Shown piece by piece: positions 1 through 8,803 of a DNA stretch of 64,000 nucleotides. The notes under the pieces are model-generated. The model was not told the origin of the DNA and ran no database searches. It saw nothing but the letters and a program-made list of their open reading frames with translations. The translations under genes and the position numbers were made by a program. Every line of letters begins with the position of its first letter. Within the stretch, counting starts at the first letter, position 1. This stretch comes from Spirosoma fluviale (GTDB lineage Bacteria > Bacteroidota > Bacteroidia > Cytophagales > Spirosomataceae). Location: the NCBI GenBank assembly GCA_945901025.1, contig CAMDJW010000006.1, positions 62,001 through 126,000 on the forward strand. Reading direction: 5' to 3'.

Positions 1-300
1 GTGAGATTCTTTAAAACCTTAAATCCTGATACACAAAAAAAGTTCAACTGGACATTGCAACTAATTTCAACTCTTGAAAGGGTCCCTATTAAATATTTTA
101 AACATTTAACAGGAACATCAGGCATTTTTGAAATTAGGGTAGAGCAGGGATCAAATATTTACCGTGTCTTCAGTTTTTTTGAAAAAGGTAATTTGGTCAT
201 ATTAATGAATGGATTTCAAAAGAAATCACAAAAGACCGATAAAAAAGAAATAGAGTTAGCAGAAAGACTAAAAAAGCAATATTTTGATGAAAAATCCTAA
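1..300 (+). CDS. RelE/HigB-like toxin of a type II toxin-antitoxin system (possibly 5'-truncated at the window edge)
   Basis: 99-aa basic protein with 'IFEIRVEQGSNIYRVFSFFEKGNLVILMNGFQKKSQKTDKKEIELAERLKKQYF', typical of phage Gp49-like/HigB toxins. Overlaps a downstream XRE protein. GTG at base 1. Confidence 0.8.
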   Translation: MRFFKTLNPDTQKKFNWTLQLISTLERVPIKYFKHLTGTSGIFEIRVEQGSNIYRVFSFFEKGNLVILMNGFQKKSQKTDKKEIELAERLKKQYFDEKS

Positions 301-592
301 AAACAAATTAACATCTTTTAGTGTACATTTGGATCAACAATATGGTAAGAGGGGAGTTGAAATGCGTGAAAATTTCGAAAATGAGTTTGAAGCATTTAAA
401 CTTGGAGTCATGCTTCAAGAACTTCGTAAAGAAAAAGGTTTGACGCAAGAACAGCTCGCTGAAAAATGCGGCACGACTAAGACTTACATTTCTAGAATTG
501 AAAATAACGCGAGCGATATAAGGCTTTCTACCCTCATGCGAATCATACAATCGGGATTAGGAGGTCAATTAAAATTGAGCGTCAATTTTTAA
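284..592 (+). CDS. XRE-family HTH antitoxin (HigA-like)
   Basis: HTH 'LRKEKGLTQEQLAEKCGTTKTYISRIENNASDIRLSTLMRII'. N-terminal 'LDQQYGKRGVEMRENFENEFEAFKLG' is typical of this antitoxin class. Overlaps the toxin ORF by 17 nt. Confidence 0.85.
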   Translation: MMKNPKNKLTSFSVHLDQQYGKRGVEMRENFENEFEAFKLGVMLQELRKEKGLTQEQLAEKCGTTKTYISRIENNASDIRLSTLMRIIQSGLGGQLKLSVNF

Positions 593-659
593 ATATTTAT
601 TTTCAACGAAATTTTTCAGATCAAACTATAGGTTTTACTTAACAATTTGGGCCCTCAAA

Positions 660-1397
660 CTATTCCACCAAATCCCATTTCCAACCCCATTTGGCTAACC
701 GGTAGCGAACAGAATACCATAAAACACCTAGGCCATAAATGGAGCTTCGTTTAAAATTGATCGACGAGGCTTCGTCAAAATATTTGGTTGGACAAGTAAC
801 TTCGCCAATCTCAAAGCCTTTCCAAAATAATTGCAACACCATTTGATTATCAAAAATAAAATCGTTGTCACATTTCGTGAAGTGTACGGCTTCTAATGCT
901 TCCTTGGAAAATGCACGGTAACCTGTGTGGTATTCTGAGAGTTTTTGATCAATTAATATATTTTGAAACAAGGTTAATAGTCGGTTGGCAATGTATTTAT
1001 AAATAGGCATGCCCCCTTTTAATGCACCTTTTCCTAAAATTCTCGAGGCAAAAACTACGGGATATAAACCATTGCCGATGATTGAAATCATGGCTTTCAA
1101 TAACATAGGCGTGTATTGGTAGTCGGGATGCAGCATGATCACAATGTCTCCACCTAAGGTAAGGGCTTTTGTGTAACAGGATTTTTGATTCCCCCCGTAG
1201 CCAAGGTTTTTATCATGTTGGACAATGTGTTTTATGCCAATTTTTTTCGCTACTTCTACGGTATTGTCTGGACTGTAATCATCCACTAAAATTACCTCGT
1301 CAACCCAATCATGCGGTATTTCTTGATATGTTTTTTCCAATGTTAAAGCGGCCTTGTAAGCCGGCATCACCACGATAACCTTTTTCCCTTCGTACAT
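660..1397 (-). CDS. Glycosyltransferase family 2 protein
   Basis: GT-A fold signature 'VIVVMPAYKAALTLEKTYQEIP..VDEVILVDDYSPDNTVEVAKK'. Confidence 0.88.
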   Translation of the reverse strand: MYEGKKVIVVMPAYKAALTLEKTYQEIPHDWVDEVILVDDYSPDNTVEVAKKIGIKHIVQHDKNLGYGGNQKSCYTKALTLGGDIVIMLHPDYQYTPMLLKAMISIIGNGLYPVVFASRILGKGALKGGMPIYKYIANRLLTLFQNILIDQKLSEYHTGYRAFSKEALEAVHFTKCDNDFIFDNQMVLQLFWKGFEIGEVTCPTKYFDEASSINFKRSSIYGLGVLWYSVRYRLAKWGWKWDLVE

Positions 1398-1453
1398 ATT
1401 TTTTGGCTATTTTTTGCGACCTTTGTGTCGCCTAATGGTAAAATTAAATATTT

Positions 1454-2506
1454 ATGAGCGAATCTCTATTTTTTCTTATTTTTTCAATCTTGGTCATAGC
1501 CGTCATGCTTGTGGATCTAGGAATTTTCAAAAAGGCGGGTGCTGCAGAGGTTACGTTTAAAGAGGCGGGTTTTTGGACGGGAGCATGGGTACTCTTAGCG
1601 GTTTCATTTTACTTTTTTTTGAGGCAATTTGGGGGTATGGTGCATGGCATTGCCGATGTAAATGGATTAATTTCCGTCAAAGAATTGTATGCTCCTCATA
1701 TAGAGTTGGGGATGGGTACATTTGCGGACCAACTAACCATTTTTCAAAATAATTTATCTCTCGAGTTTATAACGGGATATTTGGTCGAATATTCATTGTC
1801 GGCCGACAATGTATTTGTCTTCATTTTAATTTTTAATTCCTTTGGCGTACAAAAACGCTATTATAAAAAGATATTAGTTTGGGGAATTTTAGGAGCGATT
1901 ATTTTGCGTTTGATTTTCATCTTCTTGGGGGCGGCCTTATTGCAAAAGTTTGACTGGGTCATTTATGTTTTTGGTGCATTTTTAGTTTATACCGGAGTGA
2001 AAATATTATTTACCAAACAACATGACGAGGAGATTAATCCAGCCGAACACCCCATCGTAAAATTCTTGTCTCGTTTCTTTAATGTATATCACCGGAATGT
2101 CATAGGCCGATTTTTCGTTCGGATGAAAACGGGTAAATTATTTATTACGCCTATTTTCGTCATTGTGGTGGTGATTGCTTTTACCGATATATTGTTTGCG
2201 GTGGATTCAATTCCAGCGATTTTTTCTATTTCTAAAGACCCCTACATTGTCTTTTTCTCCAATGTTTTTGCGGTCATGGGCTTACGCTCACTCTTCTTTT
2301 TCCTTTCGAGTTTGATGGGCTTATTTCGCTTTCTACCTATTGGGCTCGGTGTGTTGTTGAGTTTCGTAGGTTTGAAAATGCTAGGGCATCATTACTTATC
2401 TGAAATCGGTTTTGGCACTCTTTCCTCATTAGCCGTGATTGTAGGTATTTTATCGACCAGCATTATTTTGAGTTTGCTTTTTCCAGAGAAGGAAGAAGTC
2501 AAATAA
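1454..2506 (+). CDS. TerC/Alx family integral membrane protein
   Basis: 350 aa, multi-TM, 'EYSLSADNVFVFILIFNSFGV' and 'FTDILFAVDSIPAIFSISKDPYIVFFSNVFAVMGLRSLFF' are TerC signatures. Confidence 0.92.
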   Translation: MSESLFFLIFSILVIAVMLVDLGIFKKAGAAEVTFKEAGFWTGAWVLLAVSFYFFLRQFGGMVHGIADVNGLISVKELYAPHIELGMGTFADQLTIFQNNLSLEFITGYLVEYSLSADNVFVFILIFNSFGVQKRYYKKILVWGILGAIILRLIFIFLGAALLQKFDWVIYVFGAFLVYTGVKILFTKQHDEEINPAEHPIVKFLSRFFNVYHRNVIGRFFVRMKTGKLFITPIFVIVVVIAFTDILFAVDSIPAIFSISKDPYIVFFSNVFAVMGLRSLFFFLSSLMGLFRFLPIGLGVLLSFVGLKMLGHHYLSEIGFGTLSSLAVIVGILSTSIILSLLFPEKEEVK

Positions 2507-2524
2507 GCAGACTGGACGATTAAA

Positions 2525-3406
2525 TTAAACCCACTCCTGAGTCATTTTTCGATATTGCAAGGGCGGGACTTTCATCCATTGCTTAAACTGTTTATTAAAG
2601 TGTGATAAGTTGCCAAAACCACTTTCAAAACAGATTTCCACCATCGTTTTTTGGGTAGTTCTAAGCATTTGGCACGCATGTTTGATTCTAAATTCGGTCA
2701 CAATCTCGACAAAAGTCTTTTGGGTTACCTTTTTGAAATACCGACAAAAAGCCGTTTCTGTCATGTTGGCCAAATGGGCTACCTCATCCAAATGGACTTC
2801 TTGCGTATAGTGCGCAATGATGTACGCATATATTCGATTAATTCGCTCTAAGTCTATTGTAGAAACCGTATAACCTCCTTCATTGGTGTCAATGGGCTGA
2901 ACGTCCGCTCCGCCCATCGTTAAGGAATGTAAAATTTGTAGAAAAGCTAAGAGCCTAGGGAAAGGGGCTAATTCCTTTAATTTTAGCATTTCTCTCGCTA
3001 CTTTATCTTGAGTCGGGCCTAAAATAGTTAAGCCACCTTTAGCCCGATCAAACAATTGGCGGATGTTTTGGCAGGCATCATTTTCAAGAAATTTATCCCC
3101 TAAAAAATCTCTTTTGAAATGAATAACAATGGCCTGAGCGGCATCTGATGTTTCATCGGAGCCCAACCAATCATTGCGGTGATTTTGCCAACAATGAGGC
3201 AAATTGGAACCTAAAAGCACTAAATCACCCGGACTAAAATCAGAAATTTGATTGCCTATGAAACGCTTTCCTTCCCCAGAAATAATTAAGGTTAGCTCAA
3301 GTTCAGGATGAAAATGATAAGGAGCATCAAATCGAGCTTGTACAATTTCTTTCAATTGGATCGGCTGATTTATATTTTCTGACAAATGTTCAAGGCTCGC
3401 CTTCAT
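2525..3406 (-). CDS. AraC family transcriptional regulator with N-terminal cupin
   Basis: C-terminal AraC HTH 'VHLDEVAHLANMTETAFCRYFKKVTQKTFVEIVTEFRIKHACQMLRTT'. Cupin-like N-terminus 'PYHFHPELELTLIISGEGKRFIGNQ'. Confidence 0.92.
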   Translation of the reverse strand: MKASLEHLSENINQPIQLKEIVQARFDAPYHFHPELELTLIISGEGKRFIGNQISDFSPGDLVLLGSNLPHCWQNHRNDWLGSDETSDAAQAIVIHFKRDFLGDKFLENDACQNIRQLFDRAKGGLTILGPTQDKVAREMLKLKELAPFPRLLAFLQILHSLTMGGADVQPIDTNEGGYTVSTIDLERINRIYAYIIAHYTQEVHLDEVAHLANMTETAFCRYFKKVTQKTFVEIVTEFRIKHACQMLRTTQKTMVEICFESGFGNLSHFNKQFKQWMKVPPLQYRKMTQEWV

Positions 3407-3527
3407 ATTAATATTTTACCTCAATTTTTATACTGAATTGAATTTAGGATAAAATTGCATTATTTTTTACAAATTTTGACGTGGTTTTTGATTTTAATTA
3501 ATGTCAATTTTGTGAAAAATAAAAGCG

Positions 3528-4316
3528 ATGTTATCCAATACCTACTCTTTAAATTCAAATCAAATTACTGATTTTCAAAAAAATGGACATGTTTTCTTAG
3601 AAAATGTCCTTCCTATTGATGAGCTAAAACCATACCGAGAAGCCATTCGTGCTTGGGCCGTTGATTTCAAAAAAAATCAAAAACCGATGGAAGAAAGGGA
3701 CACATATGGCAAGGCATTTCTACAAATGATGAACCTATGGGAGGAAAATGAATTGATTAAGCAATTTTCTTTAGCCAAGAGATTTGGAAAAATAGCAGCC
3801 GATTTATTGGGTGTAAAGAATGTACGCTTATATCATGACCAAGCTTTATTTAAAGAACCTGGTGGAGGCTTAACTCCTTGGCACCAAGATCAATATTACT
3901 GGCCGATGGACACCGACAAAACAGTCACGATGTGGATGCCTTTGGTCGACATAGAAGATGGGATGGGGATGTTGACTTTTGCTTCAGGCAGTCAGCATGT
4001 TAATCTTCCTCCGATTGGGATTTCAGATGAGTCTGAAAAAATGATTAGTGAATTTGTCGCGGAGCATAAATTTCCGATTGTCGCCCAAAAAACGATGAAA
4101 GCTGGTGATGCCACCTTTCATCGCGGTTGGACTTTACATGCCGCCCCTGGAAATGAAACCACCCACATGCGAGAGGTGATGACGTTGATTTTTATGGATG
4201 CCGACATGCGCGTAACTGAACCCAAGAACCCAAATCAAGAGGCCGATCGGCTGCGTTGGTTCCAGGGATTAGCTCCAGGTTCTTTAGCTGCCTCCTCGAT
4301 TAACCCCATTATTTAA
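3528..4316 (+). CDS. Phytanoyl-CoA dioxygenase family protein
   Basis: Fe(II)/2OG motif 'TPWHQDQYYWPMD' with distal 'HRGWTLHAAPGN'. Confidence 0.88.
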   Translation: MLSNTYSLNSNQITDFQKNGHVFLENVLPIDELKPYREAIRAWAVDFKKNQKPMEERDTYGKAFLQMMNLWEENELIKQFSLAKRFGKIAADLLGVKNVRLYHDQALFKEPGGGLTPWHQDQYYWPMDTDKTVTMWMPLVDIEDGMGMLTFASGSQHVNLPPIGISDESEKMISEFVAEHKFPIVAQKTMKAGDATFHRGWTLHAAPGNETTHMREVMTLIFMDADMRVTEPKNPNQEADRLRWFQGLAPGSLAASSINPII

Positions 4317-4446
4317 GGTCTGGACAGTCACATGATTTTTTCTTAAAAAGGGACCACTTTTTCTTGTAAGGCTTTTGCTTATAGCGATTGCTCGCGCAAG
4401 AACCTGCCAGAAAAAATACACAAAGCAATATCGAAAAATACCGCAT
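4309..4446 (-). CDS. Small lipoprotein (45 aa), hypothetical, not in the supplied ORF track
   Basis: Manual translation of the reverse strand: MRYFSILLCVFFLAGSCASNRYKQKPYKKKWSLFKKKSCDCPDLK*. Hydrophobic signal plus SC lipobox-like site. ATG overlaps the upstream stop (TAATG). Confidence 0.65.
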   Translation of the reverse strand: MRYFSILLCVFFLAGSCASNRYKQKPYKKKWSLFKKKSCDCPDLK

Positions 4447-5282
4447 TATTTTAATTTAGATTTTAAATAAGTGATGGCCAACTCCCAGGCAGCCTCTGTC
4501 GATGCTTTGTCATAAATGGGATTTGAAGGATTGGCAAAACCATGGTCTGCATCAAAACTTTTTAAAGTTAATTTTTTTCCAGCTAGCTTCATATTGGCAT
4601 CAAAATCAGCTACGACTTGAGTCGATATGAATTTTTCCTTCCCTGCAAACAATCCCAATACATCTGTTTGAAGTAATTTTAATTGCTCCACATCTTTCAC
4701 TGGCATACCATAATACATGACGCAAGCCGCGGCTTGTTTTCCATTTAAAATGGAGGCCTTTAAAGATAAAGCGCCACCAAAACACCAACCTACCGTCGCG
4801 ATTTTAGCTTTAGGTCCTACATATGAAATGGCTCCTTTGATAATGGATTCTAATCTAGCTGGATTGGCTCCACCCATTAATTTACCTGCCTCTTCCCGGC
4901 TAGTAGCCACTTTTCCATCGTACATGTCTAAAGCCAAAACGTTAACATTACCTAAAGTCGAGTAAAAATGTTCGGCTTCTCTTTTTATGTGGTCATTTAA
5001 ACCCCACCACTCTTGGAATACAAACAGGGTATATTGTGTAGGCTTATCTGCTGGGATATAAAATCCTTTAGCCATGGTTCCATCGGGAGTATTAAATTCA
5101 ACCATCACACCACCCGCTTTGCTCACGTGCTTGTAGGCTTTGGGCAATGCATGCGATTTCATAAATGCCTTATTAGAGGCCATCAATTGCATTTGGTCTT
5201 TGGTCGAAAAGCAGATTGACTGAGCAAAAAGGTTGTTGGTCATGAAGGCCAACAATGCCATGAGCGTAATTTTTTTCATCAT
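4446..5282 (-). CDS. Dienelactone hydrolase family protein, secreted
   Basis: Signal peptide 'MMKKITLMALLAFMTNNLFAQS'. DLH nucleophile region 'AKIATVGWCFGGALSLKASI' and 'DADHGFANPSNPIYDKAS'. Confidence 0.88.
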   Translation of the reverse strand: MMKKITLMALLAFMTNNLFAQSICFSTKDQMQLMASNKAFMKSHALPKAYKHVSKAGGVMVEFNTPDGTMAKGFYIPADKPTQYTLFVFQEWWGLNDHIKREAEHFYSTLGNVNVLALDMYDGKVATSREEAGKLMGGANPARLESIIKGAISYVGPKAKIATVGWCFGGALSLKASILNGKQAAACVMYYGMPVKDVEQLKLLQTDVLGLFAGKEKFISTQVVADFDANMKLAGKKLTLKSFDADHGFANPSNPIYDKASTEAAWELAITYLKSKLK

Positions 5283-5374
5283 TTTGAAGGATATTTTAAA
5301 TATTTTTTATAAAAATAAACGAAAATTTGTGATTTGAAGTAACTTTGACATTACCTATTATAAAATACAACACT

Positions 5375-8300
5375 ATGAAAAAGTTTTTGTTCGGCATAAG
5401 CCGAATTATTTTTGCCGTTTCTTGTTTGACTCTACTGTCTTTTCAACAAGTAAATGCTCAGGATAAAAATCCACTCTTAGGAAAAAAAGTCCTTGTTTTT
5501 TCTTCTACTAAAGGATATCGCCATGGCTCCATCGGATCCGGCAAAACGGCTTTAATGAAAATGGCTAAGGAGAAAGGCTTTCAAGTGGATACCACTGAAA
5601 ACGCAACGGCCTTTACTGAAAATAATTTGAAGCAGTATCGTGTGGTGGTTTTTTTAAATACTACGGGAAACATTTTAAATGATGCTCAGCAAAATGCGTT
5701 TGAGCGTTTTATTCAAGCAGGGGGTGGATATTTTGGTATTCATGCGGCTGCGGATACGGAGTATGATTGGCCTTGGTATGGAAAATTAGCAGGTGGTTTT
5801 TTTGCTTCACACCCTGGCAATCCAAATGTGCAAAAAGGTAAAATGAATGTCGTTGACAATACACATATTTCCACTGCACACATGCCCGCGTCGTTTGATC
5901 GCACAGATGAGTTTTATGACATTAAAGAATTTAATAAAGACGTTAAATTATTGGTGACTGTTGACGAAAAATCATACAAAGACGGTAAAATGGGAGATTT
6001 TCACCCAATGGCTTGGTACCATGAATATGATGGTGGTCGGGCATTTTATACCAACTGGGGTCACACAAATCAGACATTTTCTGAGGATTTGGTGCTGAAG
6101 CATATTTGGGGAGGACTTCAATATGTGTCTTCAGGACCCGATCAGAATTACAAGAAGAAGTTAAGGACCGAAATGGCGCCAGAGGACAATCGTTTTACGA
6201 AAACTATATTGGATCGTAGTTTAGATGAGCCTATGGAATTAGCGGTGGCTAATAGTGGGAAGATATTTTATGCAGAGCGTAAAGGGAAGTTGAAAATGTA
6301 TGATCCTAAAAAAGGCAAGTCTAAAGTGGTTGCTAATTTGAACGTATATACTAAGCAGGAATATGGTTTAATGGGTTTGAATATTGACCCTAATTTTGAT
6401 TCAAATAATTTCATGTATTTATATTATTCGCCGCCATCAGGTCAGCCAGATACAGCACAGCATTTATCTCGTTTTGTATATGATAACGTGAAGGATACTT
6501 TGCTGATGGATACAGAAAAGATTTTATTGCGCGTTCCTGTAAAGCGCGTGGAGTGTTGCCACACAGGTGGATCTATCGCTTGGGATAAGGTTGGGAATTT
6601 ATATTTGTCCACTGGCGATGATACAAACCCATTTGCATCAAATGGATATAGTCCAAGTGACAATCGTCCAGGCCGATCGGGTTGGGATGCCAGATCGACT
6701 AGTTCAAATACGAACGATTTAAGGGGTAAGATTTTACGCATCAAACCCACTCCAGAGGGAGGTTATACGATTCCTGCGACCAACTTATATCCAGAAAAAA
6801 TTTATCATGCTAAGCAGGAAATATATGTGATGGGGAATCGTAATCCATACCGTATTTCTGTGGATCAGCATACAGGTTATTTGTATTGGGGTGAGGTAGG
6901 TCCAGATGCTGGGGAAGCTTCCAAGAAATTCGGTCCAAGAGGACATGATGAGGTAAATCAAGCGCGTGAGGCAGGGTATTTCGGTTGGCCTTTATTTGTA
7001 GCGGACAACCGACCTTATAATCAACGTGATTTTAAAAATGATAGTACTTGGGCTGTATTTAATCCACGTGCGCCGATCAACGATTCGCCACATAACACTG
7101 GTTTTGCACATTTACCTCCTGCTCAAAAAGCTTTCATTTACTACCCATATGTAGACTCTCCTGAGTTTGGACCTGTGGTTGGAAAAGGTGGCCGTAATGC
7201 AATGGCAGGTCCTGTCTATTATAGAGATGACTATCCAGCGGATTCAAAAACGAAATTCCCTGCCTATTATAATGGGAAATTAATTGCTTACGATTGGGCA
7301 AGAGATTTAATTTATACAGTGTCCATGAAGGAAAATGGCGATTTTTCCAATATGGATCGCTTCTTGCCTTCGATTCCTTTTTCACATCCGATGGATATGC
7401 AATTTGATAAAAATGGAACACTTTTTGGTCTTGAATATGGACCCAACTGGTTTGCTCAAAATGATGAGGCCGTTTTATATAAATTGGAATATAATGCGGG
7501 AAATCGTAAACCATTGGCCAAAGCTTCTGCAGATAAAAAAGTAGGTGCGACACCTTTAAAAGTGAAGTTTTCATCGGCAGGTTCTCAAGATTATGACAAT
7601 GATAAAATTACGTATGCTTGGAACTTTGGCAACGGACAAACAAGTAATGCAGCTAATCCAGCCATCACTTTTTCTAAGTCGGGGGTATATGAAGTTTCCT
7701 TAAAAGTGAAAGATTCACAGGGAAATGTGGGTACATCCCAACTCACCATTCGAGCAGGTAATGAAGTTCCTGAGGTGGAAGTGGCTATTGAAGGCAATAA
7801 GACTTTTTATTGGAATGATAAACCTGTTAAGTATAAAGTTTCGGTTTCAGACAAAGAAGATGGAAGTTTAGCAAATAAAAAAGTAGCTGAAGAAGATGTG
7901 ATGGTGAGTGTCAATTTCTTAGATGGTTATGACAAAACAATTATTGCACAGGGACATCAGGCGAACATATCTTTTTCTACTGGGAAGCGATTAATGGATT
8001 TATCCGATTGTAAGGCATGCCATGCAACGGATAAAAAATCGATCGGACCTTCTTACTTGGATTTAGGCAAGAAATATAAGGCAAATGCGCAAACCATAGA
8101 TATGTTGGCTAAGAAAATTATCAACGGTGGTGGTGGTGTTTGGGGAGAGCAAGCGATGGCTGCACACCCTCAAATTTCATTAGGAGATGCGAAGGAAATC
8201 GTGAATTACATATTAAGTCTATCCGACAAGAAGAAGGCATCCAAGCCGGTCGTTGGCGAATATGTTCCTCAGGATAAAGGAAAAGCTGGTACTTATTTAT

Positions 8301-8749
8301 TTGCCGCTAGTTACACGGATAAAGGAGCTGGTAAACTAGGTCCTGCGACGGGCCAAAAGGTTGTGGCGCTTCGTAACCCAACCGTAAAAGCCGTGGATTT
8401 CGACCAAGTTTCTAAAGGATCTAAATATAAAGTGGACGGACTAGGAGAAGTTTTAGTTGCTACAGGTGATAAAGGTTTTGCTAAATACAACGGAATCGAC
8501 TTGACTGGAATTAAAAATATCTCCTTCATGGGATTGTATATGCAAGGTCAAACAGTTGGCGGAACTCTTGAGTTAAGAACGGGAAGTCCGACGGGTAATC
8601 TAGTAGGATCCGTTGAAATAAATGCGTCTAATAAATTCAATATTCCTGTTAATATTTCAGGCGTACAAGATTTGTATTTTGTCTTTGTGAATCCAAAAGG
8701 GGGAGACGGCGCATTATTTGGATTGAAGGATTTCTTATTTGAGAATTAA
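5375..8749 (+). CDS. ThuA domain / PQQ-type sugar dehydrogenase (GSDH-like) / PKD / cytochrome c multidomain secreted protein
   Basis: ThuA-like N-terminus 'KKVLVFSSTKGYRHGSIGSGKTALMKMA'. Sugar dehydrogenase beta-propeller 'VLLRVPVKRVECCHTGGSIAWDKVGNLYLSTGDDTNPF'. PKD 'KITYAWNFGNGQTSNAANPAITFSKSGVYEVSLKVKDS'. Haem motif 'CKACHATDKKSIGPSY'. ORF opens at 5345; the signal peptide suggests a start at 5375. Confidence 0.88.
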   Translation: MKKFLFGISRIIFAVSCLTLLSFQQVNAQDKNPLLGKKVLVFSSTKGYRHGSIGSGKTALMKMAKEKGFQVDTTENATAFTENNLKQYRVVVFLNTTGNILNDAQQNAFERFIQAGGGYFGIHAAADTEYDWPWYGKLAGGFFASHPGNPNVQKGKMNVVDNTHISTAHMPASFDRTDEFYDIKEFNKDVKLLVTVDEKSYKDGKMGDFHPMAWYHEYDGGRAFYTNWGHTNQTFSEDLVLKHIWGGLQYVSSGPDQNYKKKLRTEMAPEDNRFTKTILDRSLDEPMELAVANSGKIFYAERKGKLKMYDPKKGKSKVVANLNVYTKQEYGLMGLNIDPNFDSNNFMYLYYSPPSGQPDTAQHLSRFVYDNVKDTLLMDTEKILLRVPVKRVECCHTGGSIAWDKVGNLYLSTGDDTNPFASNGYSPSDNRPGRSGWDARSTSSNTNDLRGKILRIKPTPEGGYTIPATNLYPEKIYHAKQEIYVMGNRNPYRISVDQHTGYLYWGEVGPDAGEASKKFGPRGHDEVNQAREAGYFGWPLFVADNRPYNQRDFKNDSTWAVFNPRAPINDSPHNTGFAHLPPAQKAFIYYPYVDSPEFGPVVGKGGRNAMAGPVYYRDDYPADSKTKFPAYYNGKLIAYDWARDLIYTVSMKENGDFSNMDRFLPSIPFSHPMDMQFDKNGTLFGLEYGPNWFAQNDEAVLYKLEYNAGNRKPLAKASADKKVGATPLKVKFSSAGSQDYDNDKITYAWNFGNGQTSNAANPAITFSKSGVYEVSLKVKDSQGNVGTSQLTIRAGNEVPEVEVAIEGNKTFYWNDKPVKYKVSVSDKEDGSLANKKVAEEDVMVSVNFLDGYDKTIIAQGHQANISFSTGKRLMDLSDCKACHATDKKSIGPSYLDLGKKYKANAQTIDMLAKKIINGGGGVWGEQAMAAHPQISLGDAKEIVNYILSLSDKKKASKPVVGEYVPQDKGKAGTYLFAASYTDKGAGKLGPATGQKVVALRNPTVKAVDFDQVSKGSKYKVDGLGEVLVATGDKGFAKYNGIDLTGIKNISFMGLYMQGQTVGGTLELRTGSPTGNLVGSVEINASNKFNIPVNISGVQDLYFVFVNPKGGDGALFGLKDFLFEN

Positions 8750-8771
8750 AATTCAAACGTAATTCATCATA

Positions 8772-8802
8772 AAAAATGGCCCTAAAATTTAGGGCCATTT
8801 TT
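8772..8802. terminator. Bidirectional intrinsic terminator between convergent genes
   Basis: Perfect inverted repeat aaaaatggccctaa-aat-ttagggccattttt with flanking A/T tracts. Confidence 0.88.
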
Positions 8803-8803
8803 G

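Noticed and set aside
308-550. 80-aa reverse-strand ORF opposite the XRE antitoxin
   Set aside because: Lies entirely antisense to a well-supported HTH gene and shows no recognisable domain.
1416-1431. Short gcgac-ctttgt-gtcgc hairpin between the glycosyltransferase and terC
   Set aside because: Only a 5-bp stem in a 56-nt divergent spacer; too short to call.
7134-7574. 146-aa reverse ORF within the ThuA/sugar dehydrogenase gene
   Set aside because: Antisense shadow ORF of a strongly coding gene; composition looks like reverse-translated coding sequence.
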